Below are positions 52,452 through 61,023 of a DNA stretch of 64,000 nucleotides, in pieces. The stretch spans positions 1-64,000 of the forward strand of contig NZ_MWLQ01000022.1 in NCBI RefSeq assembly GCF_010634855.1, given 5' to 3'. The notes beneath the pieces are model-generated. The model did no database searches and was not told where the DNA came from. It worked only from the letters and a program-made list of their open reading frames with translations. The stretch is from Microbacterium sp. B35-30 (GTDB lineage Bacteria > Actinomycetota > Actinomycetes > Actinomycetales > Microbacteriaceae). The position numbers and the translations under genes were made by a program. Each line of letters opens with the position of its first letter. Positions within the stretch are counted from its first letter, which is position 1.

Positions 52452-52473
52452 CTCTTTCGGACAATTCCGATCA
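52452..52473 (-). promoter_or_regulatory. Shared 22-bp locus motif, site A
   Basis: On the minus strand TGATCGGAATTGTCCGAAAG, in the divergent gap between DUF2264 and the hybrid regulator. It matches sites B (53589) and C (58162) in the frame TGAYCGRWWTTGTCCG. CGGAAT/TGTCCG gives a partial dyad. Confidence 0.7.
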
Positions 52474-52517
52474 GGATCGGCCAATCGAAACAGACTGCGA
52501 CGAACGGACTTCGCACC

Positions 52518-53591
52518 ATGACAGGACACAACTCGCTGCCGAGGACGCGCCACGAGCATCTGCTGCGGCAGGTGGCACTGCACGGCAGCGTGAGCGCCGC
52601 CGACGTCGCCGCAGAGCTCGGCGTCTCGCAGGTCACGGTGCGCCGCGACATCGTGGAGCTCGAGAAGTCGGGCAAGCTCGCCCGGGTCCACGGCGGTGCG
52701 ATCGCCGTCGGCGCTCCCGCGATCCCGCAGGCCGCGCGCACGAACGTCGGCGTGGTGGTCCCGGGTTCCGTCAGCCACTATCCCCAGATCGTGCGGGGAA
52801 TGGATGCCGCATCCCACGGCGTCCGGACGCGCGTGGTGCTCGCGACCTCGCAGTACCGGGAGGATCTCGAGCAGCGGCAGGTCGAACGCCTGATCGAGAT
52901 CGGCGTGGCCGGAATCGTCTTCGCGCCGACGATGCGCAACCGCACCGAGGCCGAGCTGGCGGAGTGGGTGAGCACCATCCCCGTGCCGGTCGTGTTCCTG
53001 GAACGGCGGCTGGAATCCACCTCCCTCGCCGTCTACGACAGTGCTCGCACCGACCACGAGCGCGGCGCCGAGCTCGCGGTGGAGCATCTCGCGCGGCTGG
53101 GTCATGCGGCGGTGGGACTGGCACTCTTCGACCGCACCCCCACGGCCCCGCTGGTGCGCGACGGATATCTCGCCGCGGTGACGCGGCTGGGACTCGACGA
53201 GGCACCGTCGGTGGCCCTGCCCAAGGGCGAAGGCGACGGCGATCCGCTCGACGCCGCACTCGTGGCGTTCCTCGAGGCCTGTCGCACGGCGGGGACGACG
53301 GCCGCGCTCGTGCACACCGACGTGCATGCCGCTCGGCTGGTGGAGCTGGCGATGGATCGCGGCATCCGGGTGCCCGACGACCTCGCGGTCGTCGCCTTCG
53401 ACGACGACACCGCGGGACTCGCGATGGTTCCGCTGACCAGCGTCACGCCGCCCGGGCGCGATCTCGGCCACGAGGCGATGCGGATCCTGACCGAGCGGAT
53501 CGCGGCACCCGACAGGAGCGCCAGCGCGGCCCGGCACATCACGATGCTGCCGCGCCTGACCGTCCGCGAGTCGTGTGGAGCGAGTGCCTGA
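52518..53591 (+). CDS. DeoR-HTH / LacI-sensor hybrid transcription regulator
   Basis: A 357-residue regulator. Residues 1-65 form a DeoR-type winged HTH (RHEHLLRQVALHGSVSAADVAAELGVSQVTVRRDIVELEKSGKLARVHGGA). The rest is a LacI/periplasmic-binding sensor, not the sugar-phosphate isomerase-like domain of true DeoR proteins: VGVVVPGSVSHYPQIVRGMDAA, VERLIEIGVAGIVFAPT, VPVVFLERRL, AAVGLALFDRTP and ELAMDRGIRVPDDLAVVAFDDD. It should bind a free sugar or oligosaccharide. Site A stands just upstream and site B overlaps its stop codon, so it is the best candidate to bind the shared motif. It probably controls DUF2264, the transporter and the lyase. Confidence 0.9.
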   Translation: MTGHNSLPRTRHEHLLRQVALHGSVSAADVAAELGVSQVTVRRDIVELEKSGKLARVHGGAIAVGAPAIPQAARTNVGVVVPGSVSHYPQIVRGMDAASHGVRTRVVLATSQYREDLEQRQVERLIEIGVAGIVFAPTMRNRTEAELAEWVSTIPVPVVFLERRLESTSLAVYDSARTDHERGAELAVEHLARLGHAAVGLALFDRTPTAPLVRDGYLAAVTRLGLDEAPSVALPKGEGDGDPLDAALVAFLEACRTAGTTAALVHTDVHAARLVELAMDRGIRVPDDLAVVAFDDDTAGLAMVPLTSVTPPGRDLGHEAMRILTERIAAPDRSASAARHITMLPRLTVRESCGASA

Positions 53592-53610
53592 TCGGTTTTG
53601 TCCGCTTGGG
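53589..53610 (+). promoter_or_regulatory. Shared 22-bp locus motif, site B
   Basis: TGATCGGTTTTGTCCGCTTG, starting on the stop codon of the hybrid regulator and about 100 bp before the binding-protein gene. A -10-like TACATT lies 45 bp from the motif start. Confidence 0.7.
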
Positions 53611-53707
53611 CACGACCGGTCGCCACGCCGACCTACATTGTCTCTGCACAGCCCCCGGTGCTCTTCCGCCGGGTGGGCGACGAGAGGCAACGAGCAAGGA
53701 GGCTCCG

Positions 53708-55039
53708 ATGACAACCCGAGCAATCACCAGTGCCGCCAGGTCCACGGCACGGCGAGGCGCACTCACCGCGGGGGCTCTCCTCGCGGTCGGCAGCCTCGCT
53801 GTCCTCACCGGCTGTTCCGGCGGAGGCGCCGAGCCGGCGGCTACGGCAGACCCGGACGAGGAGGTCACCCTCAACTTCGCATGGTGGGGCGATGCCAGCC
53901 GCGCAGAGCGGTACGAGGCGGCGATCGACCTCTTCGAGGAGCAGAACCCCAACATCACCATCCAGACCAGCTTCGCCGGCTTCGGCGACTACTGGACGGC
54001 GCGCAACACCGAGGCTGCGAGCCGCACCCTTCCCGACGTGTTCCAGATGGACCTCGCCTACCTCGCCGAGTACGGCGGGTTCGGCCATGTGCTGCCCCTC
54101 GACGAGTACCTCGGCGACACCATCGCGACCGACGGCATCGAGACGTCGCTCGTCGAGGCGGGCGCCGTCGACGACCAGATCTTCGGCCTCGCATCCTCGA
54201 GCAGCACGCTCGCGACGCTCTTCAACGGCCCGCTGCTCGAGGAGCTGGGCGTGGAGGTGCCCGAGGGCCAGCTGACGTGGGACGAGTACGACGACTTCCT
54301 GGCGGAGGTGTCGGCCGCCGGCGCCTCCGGCGATCCGGTGGTGTACGGGTCGCTGGACTACACCCAGTACTTCTGGCTGTTCCAGATCTGGCTCGGACAG
54401 CAGGGGCTGTCGTTCATCGACGACGGTGAGCTCGGCTTCGAGCAGAAGGATCTGGTCGATTGGTGGTCGCGCAGCGCCACGATCCACGAGTCGGGCGGTG
54501 CGATGCCGGCGGAGCGGCAGGCCCAGTTCGAGGGCGTCGACGCGCTCGGCGCGGCCGAGATCGCGAGCGACATCAGCTGGGCGAACTTCCTCCCCCGCTT
54601 CAGCGAGGGCCCGGCGGCGCCGGAGCTCTCGCTCGCGATGCCGCCGTACGACGACGAAGACAACACCGGCATGTTCCTCAAGCCCGGGCTCATGCTGTCG
54701 ATCGGCACCAACAGCGAGCACCCGGCACAGGCGGCCGCGTTCATCGACTTCCTGGTGAACGATCCGGAGGTCGGCGCGATCTTCGGAATGTCGCGGGGCG
54801 TGCCGGCCTCCGCGACCGCGGCCGAGGGCATCGAGGCCAGCGGGCTGGACGAGCAGATCCTCGCGTACCAGGAGTCGGTGGCCGACAAGCTCGACGGTCA
54901 GGCACCGCCCGCCGTTCAGGGGCTGGGCACGCTCGAGCAGACGTTCGTGGCGATCAGCCAGGACGTCGCCTATGGGGCGGCCACGCCCGCCGAGGCCGCC
55001 GAGCGCTGGTTCGCCGAGGCTGAGAACGCACTGAAGTGA
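53708..55039 (+). CDS. ABC transporter sugar-binding lipoprotein
   Basis: A 443-residue family 1 solute-binding protein; AAGGAGG ribosome site. The lipoprotein signal ends VLTGC, and a Gly/Ala linker leads to DPDEEVTLNFAWWGDASRAERYEAA. Domain markers are LPDVFQMDLAYLAEYGGFG, ASDISWANFLPRF and EHPAQAAAFIDFLVNDPEVGAIFG. With the two permeases that follow, it forms an LplABC-like importer for an oligosaccharide, by context one from rhamnogalacturonan. No ATPase gene is present, so a shared MsmX-type ATPase elsewhere is expected. A strong hairpin separates it from the permeases. It is a paralog of the 41923 protein. Confidence 0.92.
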   Translation: MTTRAITSAARSTARRGALTAGALLAVGSLAVLTGCSGGGAEPAATADPDEEVTLNFAWWGDASRAERYEAAIDLFEEQNPNITIQTSFAGFGDYWTARNTEAASRTLPDVFQMDLAYLAEYGGFGHVLPLDEYLGDTIATDGIETSLVEAGAVDDQIFGLASSSSTLATLFNGPLLEELGVEVPEGQLTWDEYDDFLAEVSAAGASGDPVVYGSLDYTQYFWLFQIWLGQQGLSFIDDGELGFEQKDLVDWWSRSATIHESGGAMPAERQAQFEGVDALGAAEIASDISWANFLPRFSEGPAAPELSLAMPPYDDEDNTGMFLKPGLMLSIGTNSEHPAQAAAFIDFLVNDPEVGAIFGMSRGVPASATAAEGIEASGLDEQILAYQESVADKLDGQAPPAVQGLGTLEQTFVAISQDVAYGAATPAEAAERWFAEAENALK

Positions 55040-55045
55040 CCGCGA

Positions 55046-55079
55046 CGCGGGCGGCGTGCACGGATGCACGCCGCCCGCG
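55046..55079 (+). terminator. Intra-operon hairpin between binding protein and permeases
   Basis: A perfect 15-bp stem, CGCGGGCGGCGTGCA with TGCACGCCGCCCGCG, with a CGGA loop, seven bases after the binding-protein stop. It probably protects or terminates most transcripts, giving excess binding protein. Confidence 0.8.
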
Positions 55080-55100
55080 CCATCCGGGAGAGGCAACGCC

Positions 55101-56063
55101 ATGACCGTCGACACACTCGCTCCACCGGCACCGCCGGAACAGCTGACACCCCCTCCGGCGCCACGCCGGCACCGACGGCGGTGGGAGGACATCCGCGCTG
55201 GGTACGTCTTCCTGGCGCCCTGGCTCATCGGCTTCCTCGTGCTGACGGCAGGGCCGATGGTGGCATCGCTGTACCTCGCCTTCACCGACTACAACCTGTT
55301 CAGCCCGCCCCAGTGGGTCGGCTTCGACAACTTCGTGCGGCTGTGGAGCGACCCCGACTACCTGCAGGCCTGGAAGGTCACGGCTATCTACGTGCTCGTC
55401 GGTACGCCCCTCAAGCTCGCGGCGGCGCTCGGTGTCGCGCTCATCCTGAACGCAGCGTTCCGCGGCAGCGGGTTCTATCGGTCGGCGTTCTACCTGCCCT
55501 CGCTGGTCGGGGCATCCGTGTCGATCGCCGTCGTCTGGAAGGCCATGTTCATCGATGATGGACCGGTCGACAGCATCCAGCAGTTCTTCGGCTTCCCGGC
55601 CGGCGGCTGGGTCGGCGATCCGGACAAGACCATGCCGATGCTCATCCTGCTCGCCGTGTGGCAGTTCGGCGCGCCCATGGTGATCTTCCTCGCCGGTCTC
55701 AAGCAGGTGCCCCACGAGCTGTATGAAGCGGCATCCGTCGACGGGGCCGGACCGATCCGGAAGTTCCGCGCGATCACGATCCCGATGCTGTCGCCGGTCA
55801 TCTTCTTCAATCTGCTGCTCGAGACGATCAACGCCTTCCAGGTGTTCGCCTCCGCGTTCATCATCTCGGGCGGGACAGGCGGGCCCGCACGCTCGACGCT
55901 CTTCTACACGCTGTATCTGTACTTCCGCGGGTTCCGCGACTTCCAGATGGGTTACGCATCGGCCATGGCCTGGATCCTGGTGCTCGTGATCGCCTTCATC
56001 ACGGTGATCTTCTTCCGCAGCTCCAAACTCTGGGTCCACTACGCAGGAGATGAAGGACGATGA
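55101..56063 (+). CDS. Sugar ABC transporter permease (LplB/UgpA type)
   Basis: A 320-residue inner-membrane permease, ATG 55101 with GGGAGAGG. Six helices follow a Pro-rich cytoplasmic head; IRAGYVFLAPWLIGFLVLTAGPMVASLYLAFTDYNL is the typical first helix region. The ATPase-docking EAA loop is ELYEAASVDGAGPIRKFRAITIPMLSPVIFF. It overlaps the next permease gene by ATGA. It is the partner of the 53708 binding protein and possibly also of the 41923 paralog. Confidence 0.95.
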   Translation: MTVDTLAPPAPPEQLTPPPAPRRHRRRWEDIRAGYVFLAPWLIGFLVLTAGPMVASLYLAFTDYNLFSPPQWVGFDNFVRLWSDPDYLQAWKVTAIYVLVGTPLKLAAALGVALILNAAFRGSGFYRSAFYLPSLVGASVSIAVVWKAMFIDDGPVDSIQQFFGFPAGGWVGDPDKTMPMLILLAVWQFGAPMVIFLAGLKQVPHELYEAASVDGAGPIRKFRAITIPMLSPVIFFNLLLETINAFQVFASAFIISGGTGGPARSTLFYTLYLYFRGFRDFQMGYASAMAWILVLVIAFITVIFFRSSKLWVHYAGDEGR

Positions 56064-56956
56064 GTGCGACGCAGCTGCTCGTGACCACCGATCGCGGCCG
56101 ACGCCGCTCCCGTGACCGGCGCCGCTGGACGCTCAAGGAGCTGGTCTTCCACGTCGTCGTGCTGGCGATCCTCGTCGTCATCCTGTACCCCGTGGCGTGG
56201 ATGCTGCTGTCGACCTTCAAGCCGTCGTCGCAGATCGTCGGCAACGCCCAGCTTCTGCCGCGCGAGCTCACGACGGCGAACTACGAGACGGCTCTCAGCG
56301 GGATCGGCGGCGTCTCGTTCTGGACCTTCTTCCAGAACTCCACGATCCTCGCCGTACTGTCGGTGGTCGGGGTCGTCCTGTCGTCCGCGCTCGCCGCGTA
56401 CGCCTTCGCGCGGATCGACTTCCCGGGTCGCGCCGCGTACTTCGGCCTGATGATCGGGACGCTGCTCCTGCCGTTCCACGTCGTGATCATCCCGCAGTAC
56501 ATCATGTTCAACGCGTTCGGGATGGTGAACACGTTCACGCCCCTCCTGCTCGGAAAGTTCCTCGCGACGGAGGCGTTCTTCGTCTTCCTCATGGTGCAGT
56601 TCATGAGGGGCCTTCCGCGCGAGCTCGACGAGGCGGCCCGCATCGACGGTGCCGGCCACTACCGCACCTTCTGGTCGATCATGCTGCCGCTGCTGAAGCC
56701 CGCGCTGGTGACGAGCGCGATCTTCACGTTCATCTGGACGTGGAACGACTTCTTCGGTCCCCTGCTGTACCTGAAGGACCCGGATCTCTACACGCTTCCG
56801 ATCGCGCTGCGGCTGTTCGTCGATCAGAGCTCGTCGGCCGACTACGGCGGGCAGATGGCGATGGCGGTGCTGGCCCTGATCCCGGTCTTCCTGTTCTTCC
56901 TCATCTTCCAGCGGTACCTCGTCGACGGTGTCGCCACACAGGGGCTGAAGGGCTGA
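56060..56956 (+). CDS. Sugar ABC transporter permease (LplC/UgpE type)
   Basis: A 298-residue permease, second of the pair, start in an ATGA overlap. Basic head RRRSRDRRRWTLKELVF, then helix VVLAILVVILYPVAWMLLSTFKPS. The EAA loop is RELDEAARIDGAGHYRTFWSIMLPLLKPAL. TWNDFFGPLLYLKD is the usual CUT1 stretch and the C-terminus is LIFQRYLVDGVATQGLKG. It completes the importer channel. Confidence 0.95.
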   Translation: MSATQLLVTTDRGRRRSRDRRRWTLKELVFHVVVLAILVVILYPVAWMLLSTFKPSSQIVGNAQLLPRELTTANYETALSGIGGVSFWTFFQNSTILAVLSVVGVVLSSALAAYAFARIDFPGRAAYFGLMIGTLLLPFHVVIIPQYIMFNAFGMVNTFTPLLLGKFLATEAFFVFLMVQFMRGLPRELDEAARIDGAGHYRTFWSIMLPLLKPALVTSAIFTFIWTWNDFFGPLLYLKDPDLYTLPIALRLFVDQSSSADYGGQMAMAVLALIPVFLFFLIFQRYLVDGVATQGLKG

Positions 56957-56960
56957 TCCC

Positions 56961-57590
56961 ATGACCTCCACCAGGACCGTCCCGCCCGCCGCCGGCAGAC
57001 GGACGGCGCCCACCGGGGTGCGGCGCATCGCCGGGGTGATGTCGAGCCGGGGCCTCGCCCTCTTCTCCGAGACGATCGTCGTCAGCCTCGCGGTCGCCGT
57101 GCTCGCGATTCCCGCCGTCACGGCGCTCCCCGCCCTGGCCGCCGGTGCGGCGCATTTCCGGCGCCACGTCGAGGGCGAGACGGACTCGCTGGCCGAGCTC
57201 GGACGCGACTTCCTCCGGGCGCTCCGGCGCGGCTGGCTGTGGGGTCTCATCGCGGCCGCCGGATTCGCGGCGATCTCGGTGACGCTCACCAGTCCGCTGA
57301 TCTCCGCGATGCCGGGAGGCGCGGCGTTCCGCTGGGCGTCCGGCCTGCTCGGTGCGGGGGCTGCGGTCGTCCTCCTGCGGGCGACGGCGCGCTGGATGCC
57401 GTCTTCGTCCTGGAGCGCGCTCATCCGCGATGCTGCCGGCGAATCGGCGCGCGACCTCACGGGCTCGCTGCTGCTACTGCTCGCTCTCGCCCTCACGGGG
57501 GTCGTCGTCTGGATGTTCGCGCCGCTCGTCGTCCTCGTGCCCGGAATGCTCGTCCTCGCTGCCCGTGCGGTCGTCGCCCGTTCCCACTGA
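56961..57590 (+). CDS. YesL-like (DUF624) membrane protein
   Basis: A 209-residue protein with about four to five membrane helices, four bases after the permease stop. SRGLALFSETIVVSLAVAVLAIPAVTALPALAAGAAHFRRHVEGE resembles the opening of YesL/DUF624 proteins, which sit beside CUT1 importers in Bacillus rhamnogalacturonan loci. Role unknown, perhaps in assembly of the transporter. Assignment to YesL is by layout and context, less firm than for its neighbours. Its last 26 bp overlap the likely start of the half-length LacI gene in another frame. Confidence 0.6.
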   Translation: MTSTRTVPPAAGRRTAPTGVRRIAGVMSSRGLALFSETIVVSLAVAVLAIPAVTALPALAAGAAHFRRHVEGETDSLAELGRDFLRALRRGWLWGLIAAAGFAAISVTLTSPLISAMPGGAAFRWASGLLGAGAAVVLLRATARWMPSSSWSALIRDAAGESARDLTGSLLLLLALALTGVVVWMFAPLVVLVPGMLVLAARAVVARSH

Positions 57591-58164
57591 CGATCGGCCG
57601 TCGCCGGCGGCGGCCGAAGTGACGCTCGAGGACGTCGCGCGCGCAGCCGGTGTGTCGCAGTCGACCGCCTCGCGGGTGCTCAACGGCTCTGCGCGGCGCG
57701 TCCTGCCTGAGAACGAGTCGCGCGTGCGCGAAGCGGCTGCGCGACTCGGGTACGTCGTCGACCTCCGCGCACAGGCCACGGCGGGTCGCCCGTCCAACGC
57801 CGCGATGGTCGTGGTCGACTCGCTGCGGGATCCCGCTGCGATGCAGATCGCGGCGGGCGTCTACGCGCAGGCGGACGTCGAGGGCTACGCCGTCTCGGTG
57901 ACCGCTTCCCGCCTCGACGCCGAGCGGGGTGCGGACCTGGTGAGGATGCTGCGTGGACAGCGGCCGCGCGTGATCTTCGTCGTGGCGCCCCGCGGCAGGG
58001 CCATCGCCCGCTGCGTCCGGCAGGAGCTCACCCTCTACCGTGCCCACGGCGGGCTTCCGGTCGTGATCGGGGAGGAAGGCGTCATCGCCGCCCTCGGCGA
58101 CGCGGATGCCGCCTTCGCCCGCGGGCGGGAAGTGGCCGCACGGACGTTCGCCGCGCTGGGATGA
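57565..58164 (+). CDS. Half-length LacI-family regulator
   Basis: About 199 residues against the usual 330-350. The HTH is intact: VTLEDVARAAGVSQSTASRVLNGSARRVLPENESRVREAAARLGYV. Only the first lobe of the sensor follows (AAMVVVDSLRDPAAMQIAAGVYAQAD, ADLVRMLRGQRPRVIFVVAP). The protein ends at GREVAARTFAALG, where a full LacI would enter its second lobe. The start is likely GTG 57565, within the YesL-like gene, or GTG 57619; neither has a ribosome site. Site C starts on its stop codon. Without the second lobe it cannot bind sugar in the standard way. It is either a working truncated DNA binder or a decayed gene. Confidence 0.75.
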   Translation: MRSSPVPTDDRPSPAAAEVTLEDVARAAGVSQSTASRVLNGSARRVLPENESRVREAAARLGYVVDLRAQATAGRPSNAAMVVVDSLRDPAAMQIAAGVYAQADVEGYAVSVTASRLDAERGADLVRMLRGQRPRVIFVVAPRGRAIARCVRQELTLYRAHGGLPVVIGEEGVIAALGDADAAFARGREVAARTFAALG

Positions 58165-58183
58165 CCGATTTTGTCCGATTGAT
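58162..58183 (+). promoter_or_regulatory. Shared 22-bp locus motif, site C
   Basis: TGACCGATTTTGTCCGATTG, starting on the stop codon of the half LacI gene and about 100 bp before the lyase gene. A -10-like TAGTTT lies 44 bp from the motif start, nearly as at site B. It contains direct repeats CCGATT/TCCGATT. Confidence 0.7.
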
Positions 58184-58265
58184 CAGCGCGGCCGACGGGC
58201 GCGCCTAGTTTCGGTGTCGGTCGGGGCCAGCGACGGCTCCGCGGATTCATCGAGGAGTCATCGCC

Positions 58266-61010
58266 ATGGACATCAGTCGTCGAACACTGCTGCAGTCGAC
58301 GGTCGCCGCCGGGGTCGCGGCGGCGTTCACGTCGGCATCCCCCGCCGCCGCCCACGGAGCGCCCGTCGTGCGCGGCGCCTTCGGGCAGCCCGTCGCTCAG
58401 GCCCTGACCGGGCACGGCCCGATCCCGCTCCGCTGGCTGGAAGGCGGAACCCCCGCCCAGCTCGTGGCCGGCTCGACGTGGGGCGTGCCGTGGCCGCGCG
58501 GCGCGCTCAGCCCGGATCAGGCCTTCGCGCTGGTCTCCGAGACCGGCGAGTCCGTGCCGGTCCAGAGCTGGCCGACGGGGTGGTGGCCCGACGGGTCCGT
58601 GAAGTGGACGGCTCACGCCGTCAGCGGTGCCTCCGGCCGGGCCGCCGGCTACACGCTGCAACCGGGCACGCCCGCGGCACCGGCATCCGCCATCACGATC
58701 GACGACAACCCGGGCCGGGTGATCGTCGACACCGGCGTCGTCCGCGTCGAGTTCCCGAAGCAGGGGCCGAACCTCATCGCGGCCATCCGGCGCGGCGACG
58801 CGGTCATCGCGCAGGACGGCCGCCTGGTGGCCTCGCGACAGGACGGCCCCGACACCGACGGCGCCGAGAAGGTCGCCCGCGAATGGTTCAAGAGCGAGGT
58901 GTCGGAGGTGAAGGTCGAGCAGGCGGGCCCGGTCCGTGCGGTGGTGAGGGTCACCGGCAGCCATCGGAAGGGAAACCGCAGCTGGCTGCCGTTCGACGTC
59001 CGCTTCTACCTGTACGCCGGGTCGGATGGCGTCCGCGTCGTGCACACCTTCGTCTTCGACGGCGACGAGAACGCCGACTTCATCACCGGCCTCGGCTTCC
59101 GCTTCTCGGTGCCGCTGTCGACACAGCTGCACGACCGGCACATCCGGTTCGCGGGCGAAGGCGCCGGCGTCCTCGGCGAAGCGGTCCGGGGCATCACCGG
59201 CCTCCGGCGCGATCCGGGCGCAGCGGCGCGCAACGCGCAGATCGCCGGCACGTGGACGCCGGATCCGGCGACGTGGGACCAGCGCGTGACGAGCCGGCTC
59301 CAGTGGATCCCCGCGTGGGGCGACTACAGCCTCAGCCAGCTGACGGCGCAGGGCTTCGAGATCCGCAAGCGCACCTCGTCGGGGCACTCCTGGATCCGCG
59401 TCGACTCCGGCAAGCGGGCACGCGGTCTCGCGTACGTGGGCAGTCCCGCCGGTGGCCTGGCGTTCGGCATGCGCAACTTCTGGCAGCTGCACCCCACCGA
59501 GCTCGAGATCTCGGGCGCGGGCACCGACGTCGCGACCGCAACGACGTGGATGTGGTCGCCGAAGGCCGACGCGATGGACCTGCGGTTCTACCACGACGGC
59601 CTGGGGCAGGACACCTTCCCCGAGCAGCTCGACGCCCTCGAGATCACCTACGAGGACTACGAGCCGGGCTTCGGGTCGCCGTACGGCACAGCCCGCACCA
59701 CCGAGCTGAGCTTCTGGGCCCTGGGCGCCACCCCGACGGGTGCGGACTTCAGTGCGCTCGCCGACGCCAACTCGACGCCGCCGCTGCTGGTGAGCTCTCC
59801 CGAACACAACCACTCCGCGGGCGTGTTCGGTTCGTGGGCGCCGGTGGACCGGTCGAATCTCGCGAAGGTCGCCATCGAGGACAAGCTCGCCTTCATGCAC
59901 CAGCACTACGTCCAGCAGGTCGACCAGCGCTCCTGGTACGGCTTCTGGGACTACGGCGACGTCATCCACGAATACGACCGCGACCGTCACGTCTGGCGCT
60001 ACGACATCGGCGGCTACGCGTGGGACAACTCCGAGCTCAGCACCGACATGTGGCTCTGGTACCACTACCTGCGGACGGGGGATGCCACGGCCTTCCGCTT
60101 CGCCGAGGCGATGACGCGGCACACCGGCGAAGTCGACGTCTACCACCTGGGCAAGTACCGCGACCTGGGCACCCGGCACGGAATCATGCACTGGGGCGAC
60201 AGTGCGAAGCAGCAGCGCATCAGCAACGCCGGATATCGCCGCTTCTACTACTTCCTCACCGCCGACGAGCGCGTCGGCGACCTGATGCGCGACCTCGTCG
60301 ACGCCGACAAGACCTTCATGGTGCTCGACCCGATCCGGAAGATCCGCACGGACGTGTACAACCCGCAGCCCGACGCCCTCGCGGTGGGCACCACGACCGA
60401 CTGGGGTGCTCTCGCGCTGGCGTGGCTCGCGGAATGGGAGCGCAACGGCGACCCCGTCGCACAGACGAAGCTGATCAACGGGGCGAAGACGATCGCGGCC
60501 CTTCCGAACGGATGGGCACAGGGTGGCAGCATCCGGTACAACCTGGCGGACGGCACCTTCAGCGGACCGAGCGAGCAGAGCGTCTCGGTGGGCTCGCTCG
60601 GCTCGGTCTTCGGTCTGATCGAGCTCATGACCGAGCTGATCGAGCTCATCGACGACCCGGAGGTGACCGAGCAGTGGGTGACCTACTGCCGCCTCTACAA
60701 CGGCACGTCCGCGGAACAGCGGGAGGCCACCGGTGTCTCGTGGGGGAGTCAGAACCTGCGCCAGGCGTACTCGCGGGCGACGGCGTACGCGGCGCACCAG
60801 CTCGGCGACGTCACCCTGGCCCAGCGCGCGTGGCGCGAGTTCCGCACCGGGCACGCTGGCTACCCCGAGAGCCTGGCGTTCACGGCGACGCGCGTCGACG
60901 GACCCGCAGTGCTCAATCCGGTGGATGAGGCACCGTTCAGCACGAATGCCAGCGCCCAGTACGGCCTGGCCGCGATCCAGAACCTCGCCCTCGTCGGCGA
61001 CCACATCTGA
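58266..61010 (+). CDS. Tat-exported PcRGLX/YetA-like protein, putative exo-rhamnogalacturonan lyase
   Basis: A 914-residue protein. Residues 1-31 are a twin-arginine signal (SRRTLLQ, then VAAGVAAAFTSA and AHG). The mature part follows the three-domain plan of PL26-type PcRGLX and Bacillus YetA. First, a RIFT-like barrel (PIPLRWLEGG, TWGVPWPRGALSPDQAFAL, WPTGWWPDGSVKWTAHAVS). Next, a beta-sandwich (FYLYAGSDGVRVVHTFVFDGDE, LAFGMRNFWQLHPTELEI). Last, an alpha/alpha toroid (RSWYGFWDYGDVIHEYD, GGYAWDNSELSTDMWLWYHYLRTGD, TRHTGEVDVYHLG). The family removes unsaturated disaccharides from rhamnogalacturonan chains. The B. subtilis lplABCD-yetA cluster has the same neighbours. Site C is upstream; tatA follows. 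Confidence 0.85.
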   Translation: MDISRRTLLQSTVAAGVAAAFTSASPAAAHGAPVVRGAFGQPVAQALTGHGPIPLRWLEGGTPAQLVAGSTWGVPWPRGALSPDQAFALVSETGESVPVQSWPTGWWPDGSVKWTAHAVSGASGRAAGYTLQPGTPAAPASAITIDDNPGRVIVDTGVVRVEFPKQGPNLIAAIRRGDAVIAQDGRLVASRQDGPDTDGAEKVAREWFKSEVSEVKVEQAGPVRAVVRVTGSHRKGNRSWLPFDVRFYLYAGSDGVRVVHTFVFDGDENADFITGLGFRFSVPLSTQLHDRHIRFAGEGAGVLGEAVRGITGLRRDPGAAARNAQIAGTWTPDPATWDQRVTSRLQWIPAWGDYSLSQLTAQGFEIRKRTSSGHSWIRVDSGKRARGLAYVGSPAGGLAFGMRNFWQLHPTELEISGAGTDVATATTWMWSPKADAMDLRFYHDGLGQDTFPEQLDALEITYEDYEPGFGSPYGTARTTELSFWALGATPTGADFSALADANSTPPLLVSSPEHNHSAGVFGSWAPVDRSNLAKVAIEDKLAFMHQHYVQQVDQRSWYGFWDYGDVIHEYDRDRHVWRYDIGGYAWDNSELSTDMWLWYHYLRTGDATAFRFAEAMTRHTGEVDVYHLGKYRDLGTRHGIMHWGDSAKQQRISNAGYRRFYYFLTADERVGDLMRDLVDADKTFMVLDPIRKIRTDVYNPQPDALAVGTTTDWGALALAWLAEWERNGDPVAQTKLINGAKTIAALPNGWAQGGSIRYNLADGTFSGPSEQSVSVGSLGSVFGLIELMTELIELIDDPEVTEQWVTYCRLYNGTSAEQREATGVSWGSQNLRQAYSRATAYAAHQLGDVTLAQRAWREFRTGHAGYPESLAFTATRVDGPAVLNPVDEAPFSTNASAQYGLAAIQNLALVGDHI

Positions 61011-61023
61011 TGGGGGAGTGAGC

